64,000 nt of DNA, from the NCBI GenBank assembly GCA_937128795.1, contig CAKZMQ010000001.1, positions 433,285 to 497,284 of the forward strand, written 5' to 3'. The notes beneath the pieces were generated by a model that did no database searches, was not told where the DNA came from, and saw only the letters and a program-made list of their open reading frames with translations. Positions 1 through 11,022 of the stretch are shown piece by piece; the stretch's first letter is position 1, and each line of letters starts with the position of its first letter. The position numbers and the translations under genes are program-made. This DNA comes from an uncultured Solirubrobacterales bacterium. Its GTDB lineage: Bacteria > Actinomycetota > Thermoleophilia > Solirubrobacterales > JACPNS01.

Positions 1-3000
1 CCCGAGCTCTCGCGCACCGGCGTACTTGTAGATCGCCAGCTGGACTTCACCGGCCACCTGATTACGCAGCGCGACGGCGCCCTTTTTGTCGTTGCCGGTC
101 TTGTAGTCGACGACCCGCTGGGATCCATCCGGCAGCGTGTCGATGCGGTCGATCTTTCCGTTGATCTGGATGCCGTCGAGAATCTTCCCGCCGACCGGCG
201 TGGATTTCATCAGTTCGGTGGGCGGCAGCTTCAGGCTGAAACCGACCTCGGTACGGACCGGTCCGTCGTGTTGCGCGAAATCGCTGTCGGCGTAGCGCTC
301 GAGCATCGTGCGTGCTCGCTCAAGCAACTGACGATCGTCATCGGTCTTGCCCCAACCGCCGGTTGCGACCTGCTGCTGCAAGAGCTTCTCCAGCTTTGCC
401 CGCGCGGCCTCGGGCGGCAACGGCTCGTCGAGGTCCTTGTGGAAGCGTTCGAGCACGTTGTGGACGGTGATGCCCAGTCGAAGATGGCTCTGGTCGGGCG
501 TCGGGATCTTCATCACAGTCTCGTACTCGTACTGCTTGGGGCAGCGCTGATAGGTGCCGATCGCAGAGGCACTCAGGCGCAGGCGGTTGTTGACAACCGG
601 CAGGAAATTCGTCAGCTGCGGTGCGGAACCGGCGATCGTGCGGCCGAGCAGTTCGGCGCGTTCCTCGGCCAGCCGCAATCGGTTGTCGAGCTCCGACCCC
701 TCAAACTCCGAGCGCTGTACCGGCGACATCGACGCAGTGATCATCGCGTTGATCTCCGGCAAGGCTTCGGCGACGGTTTGCCCGTGACGAAGCCGATGGG
801 TCAGCGCGCTCAGCTTGATCAGCTCGCCGAAGCGAGCGAAATCCGCCGGAGTGTCGGAACTTGCGTCCAGCCGAAGTTCGCCCAGCTCTGCGCCGGACTC
901 GGCGATCGATCCCATCAACTCCTCGCGCAGTGCCTCCATCTCGGCGTAGACGAAGTCGCTGGTCTCGAAATCGCGCTCCTCGATGAACTCTTCATCGGCA
1001 CCGACCGCGACCATCGCTTCGCCGAAGAACTCGCTCGCTTTGGTCGCACGTTTGTCACTCGGCCCGTCAAACCAACTGAGCACGAGCTGCGTGCGTGCGC
1101 GCGTCATCGCAACGTGGGCGAGACGCCTGTTCTCCTCGACGAAGGCCGCGCGGGCGGGATCCTTGCCCGGCAGCTCCGGCATCGGATCGTGGATCAGGCG
1201 GTCCGGCACGCCCTTGCTGCCGATTCGCCGCCCAGGCCAGCGCGTGTCGATCATGCCGGGAACGAACACGTAGTCGAACTCCAGCCCCTTGCACCCATGC
1301 GCGGTCATCAGGCGCACCGCATTCGGGTCGTGGTCGGCGCTTTCGCTGATCTCCTCGAAGCCGGCCTCGGCCATAGAAGTGATGTAAATCGCAAACTCAC
1401 GCGCGGTCGCCTGTGGATTGCGCGAGCCGAAGTCCTCGGCCATCCGCTGCAGTTTCGAGAGGTTCGCCAGGCGGTCGGGCGCGTCGGCGCCGCTTTCGAG
1501 CAGCACGGACCCCTTGATCGCGATGCGGTTGATCAGGCGGATCGTGAATTCACCGGGCGGGAGTTCATTGAAAAGCGACGCGGCGCTGTCGAAGATGTCG
1601 ATGAACTGGCGAAGCTTGTCCTGCGTCTCCGGCGTGAACTGCCGCGTGCGAACGGCCGACCGCATCGCATCGACCACATGCGGCTGCTTGTCGCGGCGCA
1701 TCCACTTCATCAAGCCAGCGAACTCAGCCGCATCAATTCCAATCGGGTGCGCGGTCAACATGCGCCAAGCGTCTTCGTTCAAAGTCGGATTGGCGAGAAC
1801 CTTCAGCCAGCTCAGCGGCACACGGATTTCCGAGCGTTTGAAAAAATCTTTTGTGTCGCGCGAGAACGGGATGTCGTGGGCACCGAGCCGCGCGGCGATC
1901 ACGTCGACGTTTTGACGGGCCTTGGCGATGATGCAGATCTCGCGCGGCTCGACGCCTTCGCTGCCGATCAGCCGCTCGATCTCACCGACGACCGCCTGTG
2001 CCTCTGCGGCCTCGCTCGCCGCGTGCCAGAACTTCACATCGCCGGGCTTGTCGATCGCAGCTGTCAGTTCCTTCGGGACGCGCCGATTCGGATCGATCGC
2101 GGTGACAATGGCGCGCGCGGCATCGATGATCGACTCCGCTGACCGGTAGTTGAGTTCGAGTTCTACTCGGGTGGATGCACCGAAGCGCTTCTCGAAATCG
2201 AGGATGCTGCGCGCAGAAGCTCCGCGAAAGCCGTAGATCGACTGGTCGTCGTCGCCGACCGCGGCAATGTTGCCGTGGTCGCGCGCAAGCAGCCGAAGCG
2301 TTTCGAGTTGTACATAGGTGGTGTCCTGGAACTCGTCGACGAGGATGTGGTCGAAGCGGCTGGCCACCCGTGCACGCACCTGCTCGTTGCCGCTCAGCAG
2401 CTTGTGGACCTCGAACTGCATCCCGCCGAAGTCGAGCGCGGCGGCGTCATTCAAGAACAGATCGTGCTGCTCGTAGAGCCTCGCCTGCTCGAGCAGCAGT
2501 GCCGCCTCGGACTTCTCCTTCTCGTCCACCGCATCGGCGCGCTTTGCCTCCGCGTACTCGCGCAGTTCGTCCGGCGTGATGCACTCCTCTTTCAGACGGT
2601 CGATCAAATCCATCAGGTCGCCGAGCACGGCAGCGGGGTTACCGCGCAGCGGCTGCTCGTTGAAGGTCAGTTCGGCCAGTCGCGAAAGCATGATCGCGAC
2701 GCGGTCGGGGCCAGTCGCTGGGTTGAAGAATGGGTTGAGCCCGGCAGCAGCGTGCTCCTCGCGCAGGATGTCGATGCACAGCGAGTGGAACGTGCTGGCA
2801 TGGATCTCGTCGACCTGTTCGCCCAGGGCATCCTCGATCCGGCCGGCCAACTCGTCGGCAGCATCGTTCGTGTAGGTCAGCGCCAGGATCCGCTCGGCGG
2901 GCACACCTTGCGCAACGAGCCATTCGAAGCGCCGGGTGAGAGTGCGGGTTTTTCCGGATCCAGCGCCGGCGACGATCAGCAACGGTCCGCCGAGGTGCTT

Positions 3001-3138
3001 GACGGCGGTGCGTTGTTGGTCGTTCAAGCCTTCGAGGACGGCCGCTGGATCAATCGGCCCGGCCGCCACGCCGTCGGCGACGACACCTCCGGTATCGACG
3101 CCTTCGCGTAGCTGCGTCTGCTCGATCGAATCGCTCAC
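1..3138 (-). CDS. UvrD/PcrA-type ATP-dependent helicase with C-terminal PD-(D/E)XK (RecB-like) nuclease domain, partial (C-terminus beyond window start)
   Basis: Own minus-strand reading: GTG at 3138 gives VSDSIEQTQLREGV...LNDQQRTAVKHLGGPLLIVAGAGSGKTRTLTRRFEWLV (Walker A GAGSGKT, UvrD N-terminus); near the left edge QRVVDYKTGNDKKGAVALRNQVAGEVQLAIYKYAG (RecB-type nuclease motif). Absent from ORF track because it has no stop inside the window. Confidence 0.9.
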   Translation of the reverse strand, partial: MSDSIEQTQLREGVDTGGVVADGVAAGPIDPAAVLEGLNDQQRTAVKHLGGPLLIVAGAGSGKTRTLTRRFEWLVAQGVPAERILALTYTNDAADELAGRIEDALGEQVDEIHASTFHSLCIDILREEHAAAGLNPFFNPATGPDRVAIMLSRLAELTFNEQPLRGNPAAVLGDLMDLIDRLKEECITPDELREYAEAKRADAVDEKEKSEAALLLEQARLYEQHDLFLNDAAALDFGGMQFEVHKLLSGNEQVRARVASRFDHILVDEFQDTTYVQLETLRLLARDHGNIAAVGDDDQSIYGFRGASARSILDFEKRFGASTRVELELNYRSAESIIDAARAIVTAIDPNRRVPKELTAAIDKPGDVKFWHAASEAAEAQAVVGEIERLIGSEGVEPREICIIAKARQNVDVIAARLGAHDIPFSRDTKDFFKRSEIRVPLSWLKVLANPTLNEDAWRMLTAHPIGIDAAEFAGLMKWMRRDKQPHVVDAMRSAVRTRQFTPETQDKLRQFIDIFDSAASLFNELPPGEFTIRLINRIAIKGSVLLESGADAPDRLANLSKLQRMAEDFGSRNPQATAREFAIYITSMAEAGFEEISESADHDPNAVRLMTAHGCKGLEFDYVFVPGMIDTRWPGRRIGSKGVPDRLIHDPMPELPGKDPARAAFVEENRRLAHVAMTRARTQLVLSWFDGPSDKRATKASEFFGEAMVAVGADEEFIEERDFETSDFVYAEMEALREELMGSIAESGAELGELRLDASSDTPADFARFGELIKLSALTHRLRHGQTVAEALPEINAMITASMSPVQRSEFEGSELDNRLRLAEERAELLGRTIAGSAPQLTNFLPVVNNRLRLSASAIGTYQRCPKQYEYETVMKIPTPDQSHLRLGITVHNVLERFHKDLDEPLPPEAARAKLEKLLQQQVATGGWGKTDDDRQLLERARTMLERYADSDFAQHDGPVRTEVGFSLKLPPTELMKSTPVGGKILDGIQINGKIDRIDTLPDGSQRVVDYKTGNDKKGAVALRNQVAGEVQLAIYKYAGARELG

Positions 3139-3161
3139 GTTCTTTAGGATACGGTGCGCTG

Positions 3162-4037
3162 ATGCAAGGAAGTGGCGACCAGCAAGACGCTTCGAGCGCG
3201 CTCGACCCCGCCGCGGTCGCGGCGCTGGCGATCGACTGGACGACAGCGTGTCGCAGAATGGTCGCCGATATGAAGGTGGCGTTCGAGCGCTTCCCGACCT
3301 TTGCCGAGCGCAGCGTTGGCGTCGGGCAGGGTGCGGGCGGCGACTACACGTTGGTGATCGACGAGGTCGCAGAGGACGCAGTGTTCGACGTTCTCGCAGG
3401 GCTCGCCAAAGAACACGGAGCCGCCTTCACCGCTATTTCAGAGGAGCGCGGAACCGTCGAGTTCGGCTCGGACCAGGTGCTCGTGATCGTCGACCCGATC
3501 GACGGTTCATTGAACGCCAAACGCGTGGCCCAGTCCTACAGCCTTTCCGTTGCGATCGCGACGGGCACCACGATGGCCGACGTGGTCTACGGCTACGTCT
3601 ATGACTTCGGTGCCGACGAGGAATGGGTTGCCAAGCTCGGAGAAGGCGCATGGCTGGGCGACCGTCTGCTCGATCCCGCCGAGGCCGGGAACGATCTGGA
3701 GGTGGTCGGCCTTGAATCGACCAAGCCGGTGTTTCTCACGCCGGCGCTGCTCGGGGCATTCGACGGCGAAGTCCAACGCATCCGTTCGATCGGTTCGATC
3801 GCCCTGACGCTCTGCCAAGTTGCTGCGGCACGCTACGACGGAATGCTTTCGTTGCGACCGTGTCGCTCGATCGACGCGGCTGCGGGACAACTTATCGTGC
3901 GCGAAGCCGGCGGCGTGGTCGTGTTCGGCGACAAGGCGAATCCGCTTGCAGCGCCACTCGACCTTGCCCCGCACAAACCGGTGTCTGCCGGCCGCGACCG
4001 CCGCCGCGCCGAGTTTCTGCTCGACGCGCTCGCCTAG
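3162..4037 (+). CDS. Inositol monophosphatase family protein
   Basis: DPIDGSLNAKR motif and C-terminal SIDAAAGQLIVREAGGVVV typical of the IMPase fold. Confidence 0.85.
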   Translation: MQGSGDQQDASSALDPAAVAALAIDWTTACRRMVADMKVAFERFPTFAERSVGVGQGAGGDYTLVIDEVAEDAVFDVLAGLAKEHGAAFTAISEERGTVEFGSDQVLVIVDPIDGSLNAKRVAQSYSLSVAIATGTTMADVVYGYVYDFGADEEWVAKLGEGAWLGDRLLDPAEAGNDLEVVGLESTKPVFLTPALLGAFDGEVQRIRSIGSIALTLCQVAAARYDGMLSLRPCRSIDAAAGQLIVREAGGVVVFGDKANPLAAPLDLAPHKPVSAGRDRRRAEFLLDALA

Positions 4038-4087
4038 TAACAGCTCCGCGGGGTGTAACGCATGCCGCCGCGACTTGTTGTATAGTT

Positions 4088-4116
4088 TTGACATTGTTAC
4101 TTGTAACAACATTACT
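4088..4116 (+). promoter_or_regulatory. Sigma70-like promoter with a palindrome filling the 17-nt spacer
   Basis: TTGACA (4088-4093), 17-nt spacer containing TTGTTAC-TT-GTAACAA (4094-4109), ATTACT (4111-4116); lies upstream of the 4208 CDS. Confidence 0.6.
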
Positions 4117-4207
4117 TTTGCAGTGTTAGTTCAATCTGAAGACAGTTCAGCCAAGACGGTTCATCCAAGACAAGTCAATTCCAATCACCCCACGGAGGAA
4201 GGCGCTT

Positions 4208-4723
4208 ATGGCAGCCACCACCACAAAGAAGCCGGCAGCAAAGAAGCCTGCCGCTCGCAAGACCACAGCTCGCAAGACCACCGCACGTAAGACCAGCACG
4301 AAGACGCAGGCCAAGGCCACCGCGACTTCGGCGAAGACCACCGCCAAGAAGGCTGAGTCCGACGCACGTTCGACGATCGAGTCCTACGCCGAGAAGGCAG
4401 TTGTCGTTCCGGTCGGTCTGGCCCTCGAGGTCCGCGACGGCGTCGTTGACTTCGTCGAGCCCTACACGTCGGTCGACGGCGTCGAGAAGCAGCTCAAGAA
4501 GTTTGAGAAGCGCGGCACGACGTTCCGCAACAAGATCGAGCGTGACCTCAAGAAGCAGCGCACACGTGCAGAGCGCGAGCTTCGCAAGCAGCGCAAGGAG
4601 ATCGAGAAGACGTTCACCACGCAGCGCAAGGAGATCGAGGACAGGATCAGCTCGTTCACCGATGAGTTCGAGACGCGTCTGAAGGACGTTCAGGCCCAGG
4701 TAGAGAAGGCGCTGGACTTCTAA
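4208..4723 (+). CDS. AK-rich histone H1-like / phasin-like coiled-coil protein
   Basis: N-terminus KKPAAKKPAARKTTARKTTARKTSTKTQAKATATSAKTTAKKA, then an amphipathic/coiled-coil region rich in K, R and E. Confidence 0.65.
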   Translation: MAATTTKKPAAKKPAARKTTARKTTARKTSTKTQAKATATSAKTTAKKAESDARSTIESYAEKAVVVPVGLALEVRDGVVDFVEPYTSVDGVEKQLKKFEKRGTTFRNKIERDLKKQRTRAERELRKQRKEIEKTFTTQRKEIEDRISSFTDEFETRLKDVQAQVEKALDF

Positions 4724-4830
4724 GCGATCAAGAGAGCATTACCCCAGGTCGCAGGACTAGCGACCATTCCCGCCGACGCAAGTCGGCATCTCCCCCATGA
4801 AATCCCTCTCCCCAAGGGATTCACAGAGAA

Positions 4831-4862
4831 AAAGCCCCGGCTCGGATGCCGGGGCTTTTCTC
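4831..4862. terminator. Bidirectional Rho-independent-type terminator
   Basis: aaaaGCCCCGG-ctcggatg-CCGGGGCtttt between the + phasin-like gene and the - ferredoxin gene. Confidence 0.8.
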
Positions 4863-4884
4863 GTTGTAGAACGGATTTGGGCAA

Positions 4885-4915
4885 AGAAAAAGGCCGCTAC
4901 GGGAGCGGCCTTTCT
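4885..4915 (-). terminator. Rho-independent-type terminator of the ferredoxin gene
   Basis: aaaaAGGCCGCT-acggg-AGCGGCCTttc; A-tract on + becomes a U-tract on the minus transcript. Confidence 0.7.
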
Positions 4916-4945
4916 CAATAGATACGGAAGCGCTGCGTACTCGTT

Positions 4946-5206
4946 CTAAGCAGCGAAGTACTCCGCGTTCAGCGGGGCAAACTTTTTCCACTCCTCGGGG
5001 AGCTGGTCCTCGGCGAAGCAGGCGTCCACCGGGCAGGCCTCGACGCACGCGTCGCAGTCGATGCATTCGTCCGGGTTGATGTAGAGCTGTTCGACTTCTT
5101 CGTATCCGGGCTCGTCCGGGGACGGGTGGATGCAGTCGACTGGGCAAACCTCAACACATGAGTTGTCTTTGGTGCCGATGCACGGCTCTGCAATTACGTA
5201 CGCCAA
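4946..5206 (-). CDS. Seven-iron-type bacterial ferredoxin
   Basis: MAYVIAEPCIGTKDNSCVEVCPVDCIH...CIDCDACVEACPVDACF cysteine pattern. Confidence 0.92.
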   Translation of the reverse strand: MAYVIAEPCIGTKDNSCVEVCPVDCIHPSPDEPGYEEVEQLYINPDECIDCDACVEACPVDACFAEDQLPEEWKKFAPLNAEYFAA

Positions 5207-5345
5207 CTTGGCTCCTTCTGACTAGCTGCTCGAAAGCTCATTTTAGACAGGCGATTTCGGCAATCTTGGATTTTCACTTGAATGCGGGTGTAATCGGAGA
5301 CCCCGCCGCGCTGGTGGTTCCTTCGGCGCGTTCCATATATTCCCC

Positions 5346-6230
5346 TTGATGATCCTCTTGACCGGCGCCACCGGAACTCTCGGAAAGCCCCTGCTTTCCC
5401 GCCTCACCGGTGCCGGCGAGACGGTTCGCGTGCTTGTGCGCGAACCGCGGCGCCTCGGCTCGCAGCGCGTGAAGGTGCAGATCGCAATCGGCAATCTCGC
5501 CGATCGACACGGCTTTGACAAGGCAATGCGCGGGGTGGACACGCTGATCCATCTGGGCGCGACCACGCGCGACCAGGCGCGCGGATCGATTCAGGAGGTC
5601 AACGGGCTTGCCACCAACCGACTGCTGTCGGCGGCAAAGCGGGCCGGGGTGAAGCGCGTCGTCTACGTCAGCTCGATCGGCGCCTCGCCGTACTCGAAAA
5701 GCCGCTTCATCCGGATGCAGGCGCTCTCGCGCGATGCGATTCTCGGCTCCGGGCTGGAGCCACTGGTGTTCGAGGCCTCTGTCATCTACGCGACCGACGA
5801 TCCATGGATCTCCCTGCTGCGCAGGCTCAACAAGCTGCCGGTGATGCCGGTGCCGGGTGACGGCGCGTCGCAGTATCAACCGATCTGGGCCGAGGACGCG
5901 GCGGATGCGGTGACAGCGGCAATTCTCAACGGTGTGAGTACGCCTGTGCGTGGCCTCGCGCTGGTCGGGCCGGAGGTGCTCACCCACGATCAGATCCTCA
6001 AGACGGCGCAGCGCCATTTCGGGGCAGAAAAGCCACTACTGCACATAAGCCCCAAGTGGTCGCGGCGGCTCTTGCATGCTCAGGAGGCCTATCTTGGGCC
6101 GAGTGCGTTGGCGACCTGGGGTGAGGCTCAGTTGATGCAGCTGTCATCGGTGACGACACGCGGCACGACCGACCTGCGGGAGCTGGGCGTTGATCCGATT
6201 AACATGGCCGAGGTTCTCCCCGCTGAATAG
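5346..6230 (+). CDS. NAD(P)-binding SDR / NmrA-like family protein
   Basis: MMILLTGATGTLGKPLLSRL Rossmann motif; VVYVSSIGASPYSKSRF. Confidence 0.8.
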   Translation: MMILLTGATGTLGKPLLSRLTGAGETVRVLVREPRRLGSQRVKVQIAIGNLADRHGFDKAMRGVDTLIHLGATTRDQARGSIQEVNGLATNRLLSAAKRAGVKRVVYVSSIGASPYSKSRFIRMQALSRDAILGSGLEPLVFEASVIYATDDPWISLLRRLNKLPVMPVPGDGASQYQPIWAEDAADAVTAAILNGVSTPVRGLALVGPEVLTHDQILKTAQRHFGAEKPLLHISPKWSRRLLHAQEAYLGPSALATWGEAQLMQLSSVTTRGTTDLRELGVDPINMAEVLPAE

Positions 6231-6266
6231 TGTCGAGAAAAGCGAGTCAATCGCCGACCGGTACGC

Positions 6267-7631
6267 TCAAACCCGCATTGATTTGACGGCTAGCGAACGC
6301 CGATTGCCGAACCGGTTCTCGCCGCAAATATAGAGGCGAGTTGCGGCTCGGTTGTTGGTCATCCAGTGGCCGACGAATCTGGTGTCGCGAAGCTCCCAGG
6401 TAAACGACTTGCGCGGGGCTGTTTCGCCCGGTTGAAACACCGAGAACGCGAACTTGCTGGGCCGCGACTTTGATGCGCGCACCTCCACCGAAGTGAACAC
6501 AAACTTCCCTGCATTCCGGCGGGCGATGCGTTGAAAGAATGCCGGGAAACCTCCGTCGCCGGGGTTTGGTGAGAACAGGAGATTGGCCGACCGCCAAGTT
6601 GGCTGCGGTGTAGCCGACTGCGTCCAGCCTATGAACTGGGTCGCGCTGTTGCCGTTGGCGTCCGCGTTGGGGAGGTTGCTGAGCGTGGCCAGCGCGCCGG
6701 CGCGCGAGACGAGTGGCTGGGTGACAAAAGGCGTGACATCCAGTGACGGATCCAGCGACGAGGACACCTGCGGCAGCGGCGCGACTCCGTTCGGGCCGAA
6801 AGCATTGTCAGGTAATCCGACGCGATTGAGCTTTCCGAGATAGGCCGAGAGAATCGGGGAAGCGTCTGCGGTCATCTGCACCCCGCTCATGAAAACCGAG
6901 CCGCCAAGACCGCTCTGGAGAAAGCCGCCTGCGTTCTTGAGAACCGCCAGGCCCTGGTCGCTGAAGCGAGAGTCGCGCTTTCCGTTGCGGTTCATCATCA
7001 CGACGCGATTGCGCTGTCCATCCCATTTGTGCATCGCGATTCGTCCGTCGTCGAGCAGTGAAAGCACGGCGCCAGAGCTCCTCCAGCCCACCGCGGTTCG
7101 ATTGATCGTCGCCGCTCCGCGAACGCCGAAGGACCGATCAAGTCTTCCCCTCGTGGTCATGCGCCGAATGACGATGCCAGCTTGCGACCTTCGAGTGCGC
7201 TTTTTCAGGTAGGCGTAGACGACGCGGCCCCTGGAGTCAATTTTTGCCGTGTACGGCGCGCGCCGCTTGGTGTCGGTAGGAAGCGCGGCCCACTTGCGGC
7301 CGTTTGCCAGCGCAACCCGTCGACCGCGCGAGCTGACGCGCGACATCGCGAAGCGAAATGAACCCCCGCGTTCACCGCGTCGCGAAAACTTACCGACGAC
7401 TGTGATTCCACTCGGGCCTCTCTCGCAGTTGGTCGAAACGGCGGCGAAATGCCTGCTGTATGTGGACAACGTCACTTGGCCTGCGGACCCGAATGCGCTG
7501 TCTCGCGGAGGTGCGGCCGCGTTCGCAGCGCTGGCTGAAACGGCAACCGCGCAGATCGAAAGGGCGGCACTAATGACGAATCTGGAGCGAGCTATTACCG
7601 AGATCACTGAGCAACTTACGTTTCTGGTCAT
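6267..7631 (-). CDS. Secreted protein with delta-60-type repeats (paralogue of 7898-9217)
   Basis: Signal-peptide-like N-terminus; repeats such as RGRLDRSFGVRGAATI and NRVGLPDNAFGPNGVAPL. Confidence 0.6.
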   Translation of the reverse strand: MTRNVSCSVISVIARSRFVISAALSICAVAVSASAANAAAPPRDSAFGSAGQVTLSTYSRHFAAVSTNCERGPSGITVVGKFSRRGERGGSFRFAMSRVSSRGRRVALANGRKWAALPTDTKRRAPYTAKIDSRGRVVYAYLKKRTRRSQAGIVIRRMTTRGRLDRSFGVRGAATINRTAVGWRSSGAVLSLLDDGRIAMHKWDGQRNRVVMMNRNGKRDSRFSDQGLAVLKNAGGFLQSGLGGSVFMSGVQMTADASPILSAYLGKLNRVGLPDNAFGPNGVAPLPQVSSSLDPSLDVTPFVTQPLVSRAGALATLSNLPNADANGNSATQFIGWTQSATPQPTWRSANLLFSPNPGDGGFPAFFQRIARRNAGKFVFTSVEVRASKSRPSKFAFSVFQPGETAPRKSFTWELRDTRFVGHWMTNNRAATRLYICGENRFGNRRSLAVKSMRV

Positions 7632-7897
7632 GCCTTCCGGGCAATGATACGGGTGGCACCGGCTCTAACGAGAAACCGGCAATCGGGCCCAAAGTTGCTC
7701 TGTTTGCGCGAAGAACCGTTGAGCCACCAGCAGAGAAATGGCACCGAGGAGTATTCGATTTGATCCGATTCGATCAATCAGCAGCCCAATGTTTTCCGGC
7801 GAAAACCGACCTATCGTTATTCCCGTTGAAGAAACCCCAACGTCGGAGCCACGACTATCTCGAAGCAGACGACGGGCCAACACGCCCGCCCGCCGCT

Positions 7898-9217
7898 TCA
7901 TCTGATCGCGATCGTACGCAGCGCTATCTCGCGCTGGCGCGTCTCGCCCGACTTTTTGTTCCTGGGGTTACCGCAGGCAAGTAGCTCGGCCGACGTCTTG
8001 TTGCCACCGAATGCGGTGGCTGCAAAACCGGACTCCTCAAACTCCAGTCTTGACCCAGCGACTGTCGATGCTCCAAAACCAACGGTCGACGCACTTGTCC
8101 CAGAAAACAATCCGGAGGCCATCGCGAGGACTGCGCCTTGTTTGGACGGTTCGAAGTGCGACGGGGAAGCCTCGGGTACGCCGAGGTCGCCCCCGACGCT
8201 GAATATCCCCTTCTGCTGGGAGACCGCGACTGTGTTGCCAGTTGCGTCGACTTTCACTATGCGGTGGATCGCATGTTGGAACGGGTTGGCGTTGACGTTC
8301 TCGACAACATCCACCCATGCTCCACCATCGGCGGTTGGGACGGTCGACCGGGAGATGCCGGGCGTACGGATCGTTGGTACGTTCGGGAACGCGGCTGCAC
8401 CGTCATCGATCCTCGGTGCGTCCCAGGTGCCAGCGATGCCGAAAGTTTTGTCGGGCAAGCCGTTCGGCTGCAGCCGGGTCAGACCAATGCCGGGCTGAAT
8501 CTTGCCCGCGACGATCGCCCTGGCACCCGCGAAGACGCTGCCACCGCGGTTGACGGAGACGGTGTCCACGATGTTCAGATTGACTCTGTAGGGCCGCCAG
8601 TTGCGATCGACGCCGCGCCGATTCACACGATGAAGCTCAGTGGTCGCGCCGTTCGACAATACGATCACGGGTCGACGGCCAGACGCGACGACTCGAACTT
8701 TGAGATCGCGATGATTTCGTACAGCTCGGCTCACACCGGTGAGTTTGACCACGCCTTTTCTGCCGAAGCTGCGGTCCGGTTTTCCTCCCGGGGTTGAACG
8801 CAACACGTGCAGCCGGCGGCTCTTGCCGCGCAAGTTCGCTTTGCCGGTGACGTAGTAGAGCCTCCCAGCAGAATCGAACTTTGTGGCGAAAACGATTTCA
8901 CCGCGCGGGATTCGCTGTTTGCGCCAGCTGGCGACGGCAACATCGCGCTCAGTTTTGGGCGAATGAGTCAGCGAGATCGTTGCGAGACGGTTGCCTCGTC
9001 GCCACGGCCACCCGCTGCCATCGTGGCTTCGGCCGAACTGACCTGCGACGAAGATCCTGCGTTCGTTGTACGTACAGGCTTGGACGTTTCGGTCCGCCGG
9101 CCCGTAGGTTGGCAGTCGTAGCTGTCCACCAGAGAAGCTGGGTTCAGCGATTGCAGACGGGGCGAGTGCCATCGAGAAGAACACAGCGATGGCGACGATT
9201 CTGGCGGCAGGAGGCAT
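7898..9217 (-). CDS. Secreted protein with delta-60-type repeats (paralogue of 6267-7631)
   Basis: Signal peptide MPPAARIVAIAVFFSMALAPSAIAEPS; repeats GGKPDRSFGRKGVVKL and PNGLPDKTFGIAGTWDAP. Confidence 0.6.
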   Translation of the reverse strand: MPPAARIVAIAVFFSMALAPSAIAEPSFSGGQLRLPTYGPADRNVQACTYNERRIFVAGQFGRSHDGSGWPWRRGNRLATISLTHSPKTERDVAVASWRKQRIPRGEIVFATKFDSAGRLYYVTGKANLRGKSRRLHVLRSTPGGKPDRSFGRKGVVKLTGVSRAVRNHRDLKVRVVASGRRPVIVLSNGATTELHRVNRRGVDRNWRPYRVNLNIVDTVSVNRGGSVFAGARAIVAGKIQPGIGLTRLQPNGLPDKTFGIAGTWDAPRIDDGAAAFPNVPTIRTPGISRSTVPTADGGAWVDVVENVNANPFQHAIHRIVKVDATGNTVAVSQQKGIFSVGGDLGVPEASPSHFEPSKQGAVLAMASGLFSGTSASTVGFGASTVAGSRLEFEESGFAATAFGGNKTSAELLACGNPRNKKSGETRQREIALRTIAIR

Positions 9218-9290
9218 GGGGATGTTTCCTTCCGAGAGGCGTGACGTTACTTACAACTAACAAGTCACATCCTCAAAAAGTTGCGCCCGC

Positions 9291-9332
9291 AAAAAAAAGC
9301 CCCCGGCACCAAAAGGCACCGAGGGCTTCTTC
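9291..9332 (-). terminator. Terminator of the groESL operon
   Basis: aaaaaaaaGCCCcCGG...CCGaGGGCtt just downstream of the groEL stop (minus strand). Confidence 0.7.
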
Positions 9333-9357
9333 AAACCAATCCGATTGCTCGGAAGGC

Positions 9358-11022
<1,665 letters not shown>

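Noticed and set aside
268-2142. 624-aa + strand ORF, plus 2275-3111 and other ORFs in 1-3100
   Set aside because: Antisense shadow of the UvrD-like gene; no recognisable motifs, His/Asp/Arg-rich composition typical of GC-rich shadow ORFs.
7665-7901. 78-aa minus ORF between the delta-60 paralogues, overlapping the upstream stop by ATGA
   Set aside because: No recognisable domain; junction alone is insufficient evidence of coding.
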